This document shows, piece by piece, positions 8,470-14,768 of a DNA stretch of 16,750 nucleotides (position 1 is the first letter of the stretch; the number at the start of each line of letters is the position of its first letter). Source of the DNA: JAKAWQ01 sp035503055 (GTDB taxonomy: Bacteria > Pseudomonadota > Alphaproteobacteria > Acetobacterales > Acetobacteraceae). The position numbers were made by a program, and so were the translations under genes. Where the stretch lies: NCBI GenBank assembly GCA_035503055.1, contig DATJTV010000170.1:1-16750 (forward strand), read 5' to 3'. Below the pieces are notes generated by a model, which was given only the letters and a program-made list of their open reading frames with translations, was not told the DNA's origin and searched no databases.

Positions 8470-9480
8470 ATGCGAAAGAACCCGATCGCGCGCCGCACGG
8501 CGCTCGCGGCGGCCGCGGGCCTGCCGCTCGTTTTCGTCCGCCGCGCCGAGGCCGCGGGGCTCGTCTTCAAATACGCCAACAACCTCCCGCTCGCCCACCC
8601 GATGAACATCCGCGCCAAGCAGGCGGCGGCGCGCATCACGAGCGGGACCGACGGCCGCGTGACGATCCGGATCTTCCCCAACAACGTCCTCGGCGGCGAC
8701 ACCGACATGCTGAGCCAGGTGCGCTCGGGGGCGATCCAGTTCTTCACCCTCTCGGGGCTCATCCTCGCGACCCTCGTCCCCGTCGCCTCGATCAACGGGA
8801 TCGGCTTCGCCTTCAAGGACTACGACCAGGTCTGGGCGGCGATGGACGGCCCGCTCGGCGCCTACGTACGCGCCGCCATCGCCAAGTCCGGGCTCCTCGC
8901 CATGGACAGGATGTGGGACAACGGCTACCGGCAGATCACCTCCAGCACCCATCCGATCGCGGTGCCCGCGGACCTGCGCGGCTTCAAGATCCGCGTCCCG
9001 GTGAGCCCGCTCTGGACCTCGATGTTCCGCGCCCTCGGCGCCGCGCCGACGGCGATCAACTTCAACGAGGTCTATTCCGCGCTCCAGAGCCACATTGTGG
9101 ACGGGCAGGAGAATCCGCTCGCCATCATCGCCACGGCGAAGCTCTACGAGGTCCAGAAATACTGCTCGCTCACCAACCATATGTGGGACGGGTTCTGGAT
9201 GCTCGCCAATCCGGCCGCCTGGGCGCGCATCTCGCCGGCCGACCAGGTCGTCGTCGCCTCCGCCTGGAATGATGCCGCGGTGGAAGAGCGGGCGGACGTG
9301 GCGAAGCTCAACGCGACGCTCCAGGGCGAGCTCGAGGCGAAGGGGCTGAAGTTCAACCAGCCCGACCCGGACGCCTTCCGCGCCACCTTGCGCCAGGCCG
9401 GCTTCTACGCCGAGTGGCGCACCAAATACGGCGCCGAGGCCTGGGGCCTGCTCGAGAAGTCGGTCGGCAAGCTCGCCTGA
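8470..9480 (+). CDS. TRAP transporter solute-binding protein (DctP family), no membrane partners nearby
   Basis: This 336-residue protein belongs to the DctP/TAXI-like family of periplasmic binding proteins that deliver carboxylate-type solutes to TRAP transporters. A twin-arginine-like N-terminus (R8-R9 followed by a TALAAAAGLPLVF hydrophobic stretch) ends at about residue 28 (AEA/AG). It is not a canonical Tat motif, so Sec export is possible. Family signatures are LRGFKIRVP, whose R175 matches the Arg that clamps the ligand carboxylate, and NEVYSALQSHIVDGQENP. A good GGAGGA (8461-8466) precedes the ATG. No DctQ or DctM gene is in the window, so it must pair with membrane subunits encoded elsewhere or act as a sensor. 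The substrate cannot be told from sequence. Confidence 0.9.
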   Translation: MRKNPIARRTALAAAAGLPLVFVRRAEAAGLVFKYANNLPLAHPMNIRAKQAAARITSGTDGRVTIRIFPNNVLGGDTDMLSQVRSGAIQFFTLSGLILATLVPVASINGIGFAFKDYDQVWAAMDGPLGAYVRAAIAKSGLLAMDRMWDNGYRQITSSTHPIAVPADLRGFKIRVPVSPLWTSMFRALGAAPTAINFNEVYSALQSHIVDGQENPLAIIATAKLYEVQKYCSLTNHMWDGFWMLANPAAWARISPADQVVVASAWNDAAVEERADVAKLNATLQGELEAKGLKFNQPDPDAFRATLRQAGFYAEWRTKYGAEAWGLLEKSVGKLA

Positions 9481-9514
9481 AGAAGAACGCGCCCGCTCCG
9501 GCGCCGCACCACCG

Positions 9515-10441
9515 ATGACGGGTGCCGCGGAACCGGCGCTCGCCGCCGAGCTCATCGCGGTGGTGGTGGCGGCGAACGAAGACGCCCCGCGCATCCTGAC
9601 CGTCGAGGACGGCAAGGCGCTCCCTTCCGGGCCTTTCGAATCGAGCCACCGCTCGCTGCAATCGGGCCTGCGCGCCTGGGTGGAGGAGCGGACCGGCCAT
9701 CCGCTCGGCTATGTCGAGCAGCTCTACACCTTCGCGGACCGCGACCGCACGGCGGGCGAAGGGATGCGGCGGACGATCTCGATCAGCTATCTCGGCCTCA
9801 CCCGCGAAGCGCCGACCTCCGCTGTCGCCGGGGCAAGCTTCCAGGACTGGTACCGCTACTTCCCCTGGGAGGACCGGCGCGAGGGTCCGCCCCAGGGGAT
9901 CACAACGGGGATCGCGAGGCCGATCGCGGCGGCCTTGAAATCGTGGGCGAAAGCGGCACCCGCGCCTTCGCTCCGCCGGGAGCGGAGCGAGCGCGCTGCA
10001 CTCGCCTTCGGGCTCGGCGGGCAGGCATGGAACGAGGAGTTCTCGCTTCAGCGCTACGAGCTTCTCTATGAGGCCGGGCTGGTCGCGGAGGCAGGCGGCC
10101 CCTTCCTAGGCGCCGCCATGCTCCACGACCACCGGCGGATCCTCGCCACCGGCATCGCCCGGCTGCGCGCCAAGATCAAATACCGCCCGGTGGTGTTCGA
10201 GCTGATGCCGCCCTCCTTCACGCTGCTCGGATTGCAGCGCGTCGTCGAGGCGCTCGCCGGCGTGCGGCTGCACAAGCAGAATTTCCGCCGCCTCATCGCC
10301 CGCCAAGCGCTGGTCGAGGAAACCGGCGCGATGGTCGCCGAGACCGGCGGCCGCCCGGCCCGGCTCTTCCGCTTCCGCCGCACGGTGCTGCGCGAGCGCG
10401 CGCTGGCCGGCGCCCGGCTGCCGCTCGCCCAGGCGCGCTAA
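9515..10441 (+). CDS. nadQ: NadQ/NrtR-type regulator of NAD synthesis (Nudix-like plus winged helix)
   Basis: This 308-residue cytoplasmic protein has an N-terminal Nudix-like domain (about 10-150) and a C-terminal winged helix (about 222-290) reading YRPVVFELMPPSFTLL, then HKQNFRRLI, LVEETG and GGRPARLFRFR. That tail is the hallmark of NrtR-like regulators. The Nudix box is degenerate: G39-x5-H45-x7-R53-A54-WV-E57-E58-RT-G61, with His and Ala at two of the catalytic Glu positions, so it should sense a nucleotide rather than hydrolyse it. Length and motifs such as LYTFADRDR and FPWEDRR suit the alphaproteobacterial NadQ group better than classical, shorter NrtR proteins. It lies directly upstream of nadA-nadC, its expected targets. 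The ATG has no clear ribosome site. Family is sure; the exact NadQ label is from memory. Confidence 0.85.
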   Translation: MTGAAEPALAAELIAVVVAANEDAPRILTVEDGKALPSGPFESSHRSLQSGLRAWVEERTGHPLGYVEQLYTFADRDRTAGEGMRRTISISYLGLTREAPTSAVAGASFQDWYRYFPWEDRREGPPQGITTGIARPIAAALKSWAKAAPAPSLRRERSERAALAFGLGGQAWNEEFSLQRYELLYEAGLVAEAGGPFLGAAMLHDHRRILATGIARLRAKIKYRPVVFELMPPSFTLLGLQRVVEALAGVRLHKQNFRRLIARQALVEETGAMVAETGGRPARLFRFRRTVLRERALAGARLPLAQAR

Positions 10442-10454
10442 AGGGCCGTCACGT

Positions 10455-10470
10455 CCGGGCCTTGGCCCGG
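10455..10470 (+). repeat. GC-rich inverted repeat downstream of nadQ
   Basis: CCGGGCC (10455-10461) and GGCCCGG (10464-10470) are perfect complements around TT. In RNA this would form a 6-bp stem with a CUUG tetraloop. It lies 13 nt after the nadQ stop. It could be a transcription terminator for nadQ, but no T-run follows. Its right arm also overlaps the possible -35 box of nadA. Confidence 0.5.
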
Positions 10471-10489
10471 CGCCAAAATGCTCTATATG
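10462..10489 (+). promoter_or_regulatory. Possible nadA promoter
   Basis: TTGGCC (10462-10467) and TATATG (10484-10489) are separated by 16 nt. Each matches four of six consensus positions. The -10 box lies at the centre of the inverted repeat 10477-10495, so a bound regulator would block RNA polymerase. Transcription would start near 10496, leaving a leader only just long enough for the ribosome site at 10498. Consensus matching in a GC-rich genome is weak evidence. Confidence 0.35.
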
Positions 10490-10495
10490 AGCATT
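10477..10495. promoter_or_regulatory. Candidate NadQ operator upstream of nadA
   Basis: AATGCTC (10477-10483) and GAGCATT (10489-10495) are perfect inverted 7-bp arms around TATAT. The site is AT-rich against very GC-rich surroundings and ends 12 nt before the chosen nadA start. A 19-bp dyad of this kind in front of nadA, just downstream of a Nudix/winged-helix regulator gene, is what is expected of its operator, since these regulators bind as dimers to symmetric sites of about 20 bp. The link to NadQ is inference; the symmetry is seen directly. Confidence 0.6.
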
Positions 10496-10497
10496 AC

Positions 10498-10502
10498 GGA
10501 GG
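10498..10502 (+). promoter_or_regulatory. Ribosome binding site that fixes the nadA start
   Basis: GGAGG lies 5 nt before the ATG at 10508. Two earlier in-frame ATGs (10478 and 10487) fall inside the inverted repeat and have no ribosome site, so the start at 10508 is preferred. Confidence 0.75.
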
Positions 10503-10507
10503 ACAGC

Positions 10508-11491
10508 ATGTCGCACGCCGCCACGATCGCCCGCACCGAAGCGCTCTACGAGCGCGTCCGCCCGGTGATCCCTCCCCTCGAATGGGGCGCCTTCGCCGCC
10601 GATATCGAGGCGATCCTGGCGCTCAAGGAAGAGCGCAACGCCGTGATCCTCGCCCACAATTACCAGACGCCGGAGATCTTCCATTGCGTCGCCGACATCA
10701 CCGGCGACAGCTTGGCCCTTGCGCGCCGGGCGATGGAGGTCGACGCAGCCGTGATCGTGCTCGCCGGGGTTCAGTTCATGGCCGAGACGGCGAAGCTCAT
10801 GAACCCGGAGAAGATCGTGCTGACCCCCGACCTCCGCGCCGGCTGCTCACTCGCCGCCTCGATCACCGCGGACGACGTGCGGCTGATGCGCGCGCGCTAT
10901 CCGGATGCGCCGGTGGTCGCGTACGTCAACACCTCGGCCGCGGTGAAGGCGGAAGCGGATATCTGCTGCACCTCGGGCAACGCGCGGGCGGTCGTCGAAT
11001 CGCTTGGCGCGGAGCGCGTCATCATGCTGCCCGACGAATATCTGGCGAAGAACGTCGCGGCCGAGACAGGGGTGAAAATCATCGCCTGGGCCGGCCATTG
11101 CGAGGTGCACGAGCGCTTCACCGCGGCCGAGATCCGCGCGCTCTGCGCCGACCATCCCGGCCTCGTCGTGCTCGCCCATCCCGAGTGCCCGCCCGACGTG
11201 GTGGCCGAGGCCGACTATGCCGGCTCGACTGCCGGGATGTCGGGCTATGTCGAGCGCAACCGGCCGGGCCGCGTCGTGCTCATCACCGAATGCTCGATGA
11301 GCGACAATCTCGCTGTGCAGCACCCGGATCTCGAGTTCATCCGACCTTGCAATCTCTGCCCGCACATGAAGCGGATCACGCTTGGCAAGATCCGCCGCTC
11401 GCTCGAGACAATGAGGCACGCGGTGACGATCGATCCAACCATCGCCGCCCGCGCCCGCCTCGCGGTGGAAAAGATGCTCGCGGTAAAGTAG
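10508..11491 (+). CDS. nadA: Quinolinate synthase A
   Basis: This 327-residue cytoplasmic [4Fe-4S] enzyme condenses iminoaspartate with dihydroxyacetone phosphate to quinolinate, the NAD ring precursor. AVILAHNYQTPEI and ADITGDSLALAR are the N-terminal signatures. Cluster ligands by position and spacing are C113 (AGCSLA), C198 (GHCEVHE) and C284 or C281 (CNLCPHM), matching the roughly 86-residue spacing of characterised NadA. Further signatures are LAGVQFMAETAKLMNP and TECSMSDN. The start is ATG 10508, chosen for its GGAGG. It is followed after 7 nt by nadC, so the two form an operon. The usual middle gene, nadB, is missing. Expression is probably controlled by the adjacent NadQ-like regulator through the dyad at 10477-10495. 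Confidence 0.96.
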   Translation: MSHAATIARTEALYERVRPVIPPLEWGAFAADIEAILALKEERNAVILAHNYQTPEIFHCVADITGDSLALARRAMEVDAAVIVLAGVQFMAETAKLMNPEKIVLTPDLRAGCSLAASITADDVRLMRARYPDAPVVAYVNTSAAVKAEADICCTSGNARAVVESLGAERVIMLPDEYLAKNVAAETGVKIIAWAGHCEVHERFTAAEIRALCADHPGLVVLAHPECPPDVVAEADYAGSTAGMSGYVERNRPGRVVLITECSMSDNLAVQHPDLEFIRPCNLCPHMKRITLGKIRRSLETMRHAVTIDPTIAARARLAVEKMLAVK

Positions 11492-11498
11492 TCAGCGA

Positions 11499-12353
11499 AT
11501 GCTCGCCCCCCTCCCCGCCCTGCTGATCGAACCCCTGGTGCGGGCGGCACTCGCCGAAGATCTCGGCCGCGCCGGCGATCTCACCTCGAACGCGATCGTG
11601 CCCGCCGCGGCGCGCGCCGAGACGGCGCTCGTCGCCCGCCAGCCCGGCGTGATCGCCGGCCTCGATTTTTCCTCGCTCGCTTTCCGCCTCCTCGATCCGG
11701 CGATCGCGCTCGCCGTCGCGCGGCCCGACGGCAGCCGTGTCGGCGCCGGCGAAACGATCGCCCACGTCACCGGCCCGGCCCGCGCCATCCTCGCGGCCGA
11801 GCGCACCGCGCTCAACTTCCTCTGCCATCTCTCCGGCGTCGCGACCGCAACCGCCGCCGTCGTCGAGGCCGTGCGCCCCTTCGGCACGCGCGTCACCGAT
11901 ACGCGGAAGACGCTTCCCGGGCTCCGCGCCGCACAGAAATACGCGGTGCGCGCGGGCGGCGGAAGCAACCACCGCTTCGGCCTAGACGACGCCGTGCTGA
12001 TCAAGGACAACCATGTGGCGGCCGCTTGCGGCATCGCCCCGGCGATCGCCCGCGCCCGCGCCGCGATCGGCCACCTCGTTCGGATCGAAGTCGAGGTCGA
12101 TACGCTGACGCAACTCGAAGCGGCGCTCGCCGCCGGGGCGGACGCGGTGTTGCTCGACAACATGCCGCCGGCGATGCTGCGCGAGGCGGTCGCGATGGTG
12201 GGCGGGCGCGCGATCACCGAGGCATCGGGCCGGATCACCCCGGAGACCGCTTCCGAGATCGCCGCCACGGGGGTGAACCTCATCTCGCTCGGCTGGCTCA
12301 CCCACAGCAGCCGCGCGCTCGATATCGGGCTCGACTACCTCAACTCCGCCTGA
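11499..12353 (+). CDS. nadC: Quinolinate phosphoribosyltransferase (decarboxylating)
   Basis: This 284-residue enzyme converts quinolinate and PRPP to nicotinate mononucleotide, CO2 and pyrophosphate, the step after NadA. The N-terminal domain holds ALAEDLGRAGDLTS (about 17-30). The barrel domain has the quinolinate-binding run DTRKTLPGLR (134-143), KYAVRAGGGSNHRFGL (147-162) and LIKDNH (167-172), then LLDNMPP and the C-terminal SGRITPETASEIAATGVNLISLGWLTHS. Length is normal. The ATG lies 7 nt after the nadA stop with only a weak ribosome site, which suggests coupled translation. Its TGA stop lies inside an 18-bp palindrome (12345-12362), where the operon meets a converging gene on the other strand. 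Confidence 0.96.
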   Translation: MLAPLPALLIEPLVRAALAEDLGRAGDLTSNAIVPAAARAETALVARQPGVIAGLDFSSLAFRLLDPAIALAVARPDGSRVGAGETIAHVTGPARAILAAERTALNFLCHLSGVATATAAVVEAVRPFGTRVTDTRKTLPGLRAAQKYAVRAGGGSNHRFGLDDAVLIKDNHVAAACGIAPAIARARAAIGHLVRIEVEVDTLTQLEAALAAGADAVLLDNMPPAMLREAVAMVGGRAITEASGRITPETASEIAATGVNLISLGWLTHSSRALDIGLDYLNSA

Positions 12354-12362
12354 TCAGGCGGA
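12345..12362. terminator. Palindrome over the nadC stop, probable bidirectional terminator
   Basis: TCCGCCTGATCAGGCGGA is a perfect 18-bp palindrome that contains the nadC TGA. The RNA could form a 7-bp stem with a 4-nt loop. It is followed on the + strand by ATGATTTA, with a short T-run rather than a full tract. It sits between the convergent nadC and GFA genes, 5 nt from the GFA stop, so it could stop transcription from both sides. As DNA, a perfect dyad could also be a protein site. Confidence 0.5.
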
Positions 12363-12367
12363 ATGAT

Positions 12368-12760
12368 TTACGTGCGTCCCTCCGCAAACGCCGGCAGGCC
12401 TTCCATCGCGGCGACCCACGGGATTTTCGTCGCAGTGAAGATCTGATCCCTTGGCGGAACGAGCGCCGGATCGTCGAGGCTCGCCGTGGTGACGTCGATC
12501 TCGCCCACGAGCACGCTCGAGCGGTAGAAGAGCGGGCTGCCGCATGTCGGGCAGAAGCCGCGCTCGGCCTTCGCCGAGGAGCGGTACCAGGCCGGGTTGC
12601 CCGCGACGATGCGGAGCGTGTTGCGCTTCACGCTGAACCAGGCGACCACCGGCGCCCCGCTCGCGCGCCGGCACGTCGAGCAATGGCAAACCGATTCGTG
12701 GAACGGCGCGCCCGCGGTCTCGTAGCGGATCGCGCCGCACAGGCAGCCTCCCTGCAACAT
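12368..12760 (-). CDS. GFA/CENP-V family zinc-binding protein
   Basis: This 130-residue protein has the GFA (glutathione-dependent formaldehyde-activating enzyme-like) fold. It begins MLQGGCLCGAIRYE, and zinc ligands are visible as C6/C8, the C25-x-C27-xx-C30 cluster (CHCSTC), and C70/C73 (FCPTCGSPL). These are the two cysteine clusters expected in the family. Founding members bind glutathione or S-hydroxymethylglutathione, but most relatives have no known substrate, so I assign only the family. The ATG at 12760 has GGGGAG eight bases upstream and lies 5 nt after the LtnD-like stop, so it is the second gene of a two-gene minus-strand operon. The small size is normal. Confidence 0.88.
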   Translation of the reverse strand: MLQGGCLCGAIRYETAGAPFHESVCHCSTCRRASGAPVVAWFSVKRNTLRIVAGNPAWYRSSAKAERGFCPTCGSPLFYRSSVLVGEIDVTTASLDDPALVPPRDQIFTATKIPWVAAMEGLPAFAEGRT

Positions 12761-12765
12761 CGCCG

Positions 12766-13659
12766 TTACTCCCCTTGCGGCAGCGCAATCCCGGTCAGCG
12801 CCTGCCAGACGCGGATCACGAAGGCATCGTCCCGCCCGCCGTGGCCCGAAGCGGCGGCGGCGAGAAAGAGCTGGTGCGCCGCGGCGGCGAGCGGCAGCGG
12901 AAAAGTCAGCGCCCGCGCCTGGTCGAGCACGATGCCGAGATCCTTGACGAAGATGTTCACCGCCGAAAGCGGCGTGTCGTCCCCGGCCAGGATGTGCGGC
13001 ACCCGGTTCTGCCACATCCACGAGCTGCCGGCCGAGGCGCTGATCACCTCGAAGAGCGTCTCGGGGTCGGCCCCGGCGCGGATGCCGAGCGCCAGCGCCT
13101 CGGCCGCAACGGCGATATGCACGCCGGCGAGAAGCTGGTTCACCATCTTCACCGTGCTGCCCACGCCCGCCGCCTCGCCGAGCCGCCAGACTTTTTGCGC
13201 AATCGCGTCCAGCACGGGCGTGGCGGCGGCGAAGGCGGCGGGCGTACCGGACGCCATCACCGAGAGGGCGCCCTCGCGCGCCCGCGCCGCCCCGCCCGAA
13301 ACCGGCGCGTCGAGCGAAAGGAGCCCCCTCGAATCGAGCCTCTCCGCCAGCGCGCGTGCCGCCTCGGGCGCCATGGTGACGCAAGAGACCACCACCGCGC
13401 CGCGCGGCAGCCGCGCGGCGCACCCCTCCGGCCCGAACAGCACCTCATCGACCTGCGCGGCATTGACGACGAGCAGCACCACCGCCTCGAGGTCCTCGGG
13501 CAGCACCGCCGCCGACGCGACCGCATCGCCGCCCGCCGCCGCCAGCTCCGCCCGCGCCTTCTGCCGGATATCGCAGCCGCAGACGGCGTGGCCCGCGCGG
13601 CAAAGCGAGAGCGCCACGCCCATGCCCATCGACCCCAGCCCGATCACGCCAACCCGCAT
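12766..13659 (-). CDS. LtnD-like NAD-dependent beta-hydroxyacid dehydrogenase
   Basis: This 297-residue cytoplasmic protein of the 3-hydroxyisobutyrate dehydrogenase family resembles L-threonate dehydrogenase (LtnD), which oxidises C2 or C3 of a sugar acid using NAD. The N-terminal Rossmann motif is VGVIGLGSMGMG (3-14). VNAAQVDEVLFG (65-76), DAPVSGG (117-123) and the catalytic lysine K171 in GSTVKMVNQ follow. The C-terminal region NIFVKDLGIVLDQAR and the AAAASGHG stretch are typical of the LtnD group. The ATG at 13659 has GGGGAA just upstream; an alternative start 39 bp further up adds 13 residues before the Rossmann strand and is unlikely. The usual LtnD partners (OtnK-type kinase, OtnC aldolase) are not next to it, so the true substrate is unproven. 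Confidence 0.87.
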   Translation of the reverse strand: MRVGVIGLGSMGMGVALSLCRAGHAVCGCDIRQKARAELAAAGGDAVASAAVLPEDLEAVVLLVVNAAQVDEVLFGPEGCAARLPRGAVVVSCVTMAPEAARALAERLDSRGLLSLDAPVSGGAARAREGALSVMASGTPAAFAAATPVLDAIAQKVWRLGEAAGVGSTVKMVNQLLAGVHIAVAAEALALGIRAGADPETLFEVISASAGSSWMWQNRVPHILAGDDTPLSAVNIFVKDLGIVLDQARALTFPLPLAAAAHQLFLAAAASGHGGRDDAFVIRVWQALTGIALPQGE

Positions 13660-13908
13660 CGCTTCCCCGCCCCGCAACACGCGCGAATTCTCGCGCATCG
13701 CGATCCGCCGGCAAAGCCGCCGGGGACGGAGCCGCGTGCGATCGTTGCTCTATCGCAGCGGATCGGCCCGAAGCGGGACCATTACGAGAATATAAACGGA
13801 ACATTAAGGGCACTTCATACTCTGTCCACGCAATTGTTACGAAGGGCGACATGCCTCCCTCACCCCGCCGCCTCGCCCGCTCTCCCGCCGAAGGTTAGGT
13901 TCGCGGTC
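13660..13908. promoter_or_regulatory. Divergent intergenic region between ltnD-like gene and panC
   Basis: This 249-bp region is the longest non-coding stretch in the window and should carry promoters for both flanking genes. It has an AT-richer core at about 13781-13840. On the minus strand TGGACA (13831-13826) is followed after 17 nt by AATGTT (13808-13803), a modest promoter match for the ltnD-like gene. For panC no box pair stands out; TATAAA at 13791-13796 lacks a -35 at the right distance. A 6-bp inverted repeat lies at 13681-13696. No small gene was recognised. Confidence 0.4.
13681..13696. repeat. Inverted repeat upstream of the ltnD-like gene
   Basis: GCGCGA (13681-13686) and TCGCGC (13691-13696) are perfect complements around ATTC. 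The site ends 22 nt before the ltnD-like start on the minus strand, so it could be an operator or a leader hairpin. A 6-bp GC-rich match is easily found by chance in this genome. Confidence 0.35.
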
Positions 13909-14745
13909 ATGCTGATCGCACGAAGCCTCGAAGAGCTGGCTGCCCACCGCGCCCGCCTTGCCCGGGACGGGCGCGCGCTTGCCCTCGTTCCGACCATGGG
14001 CGCGCTGCACGCCGGCCACCTCGCCCTGCTCGCCGCCGCCCGCCGCACCGGTTCGGCGGTGGCCGCTTCAATCTTCGTCAATCCCTTGCAGTTCGGCCCG
14101 GCCGAGGATTTCGCCCGCTATCCCCGCGACGAGCAAGGCGACCTCGCCGCGCTCGAGGCGGCCGGCTGCGATCTCGCCTGGCTTCCGCCGCTGGAAGCGA
14201 TGTATCCGCCCGACGCCGTCACCATTGTCGAGATCGCAGGCCCCGCCGAGCGCTGGGAGGGCGCCGCCCGGCCCGGCCATTTCCGAGGCGTCGCCACCGT
14301 CGTCGCCAAGCTCTTCGGCCAGGTCCGGCCCGCTCTGGCCTGTTTCGGCGAGAAGGACTGGCAGCAGGTCCAGGTGGTCCGCCGCCTCGCCCGCGACCTC
14401 CATCTCGGCGTCGCCATCGTTCCCGTCCCCACCGTCCGGGACCCGGACGGAATCGCGCTCTCCTCGCGCAACCGCTACCTCACTGAAGCCGAGAGGCTTC
14501 GGGCCCCGCTTCTCTACCGCACGCTCGCCGCGCTCTCGGCCTCCCTCGCGCACGGCAGGCCCGCCGAGCCGCTTCTCGTCGAAGCTGCCGGCCTGCTTGA
14601 AGCGGCGGGTTTCGCCCCGGAATATCTCGCCCTCGTGGACGCCGAGACCCTCGTCCCCATTCCGGCCGCCCGTCCGCCGGCACGGCTAATCGCCGCCGCC
14701 CGCCTCGGCGCCGTTCGCCTGCTCGACAATGTCCCCGTAGCTTGA
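13909..14745 (+). CDS. panC: Pantothenate synthetase
   Basis: This 278-residue cytoplasmic enzyme joins pantoate and beta-alanine using ATP, via a pantoyl-adenylate, to make pantothenate for coenzyme A. The nucleotidyltransferase motif is PTMGALHAGH with HAGH at 34-37. SIFVNPLQFGPAEDF, GHFRGVATVVAKLF and CFGEKDWQQV follow, and the KMSKS-like loop is LSSRN (about 184-188) in DGIALSSRNRYL. The length is normal. The frame is open far upstream, but homology begins at the ATG at 13909; its ribosome site (AAGG at 13891-13894) is weak. panB is not adjacent. It converges with queC across a 23-bp AT-rich gap (14746-14768) in which I see no clear stem-loop. Confidence 0.96.
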   Translation: MLIARSLEELAAHRARLARDGRALALVPTMGALHAGHLALLAAARRTGSAVAASIFVNPLQFGPAEDFARYPRDEQGDLAALEAAGCDLAWLPPLEAMYPPDAVTIVEIAGPAERWEGAARPGHFRGVATVVAKLFGQVRPALACFGEKDWQQVQVVRRLARDLHLGVAIVPVPTVRDPDGIALSSRNRYLTEAERLRAPLLYRTLAALSASLAHGRPAEPLLVEAAGLLEAAGFAPEYLALVDAETLVPIPAARPPARLIAAARLGAVRLLDNVPVA

Positions 14746-14768
14746 TGTCATAATTCTCTGATAATAAA

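Noticed and set aside
10478..10507. Earlier in-frame ATG starts for nadA (10478 and 10487)
   Set aside because: Both lie inside the inverted repeat and lack a ribosome site, while 10508 has a well-placed GGAGG.
12026..13908. Long plus-strand open frames running through nadC, the GFA/LtnD-like pair and into panC
   Set aside because: Other frames of well-supported genes; no motif before the panC ATG at 13909.
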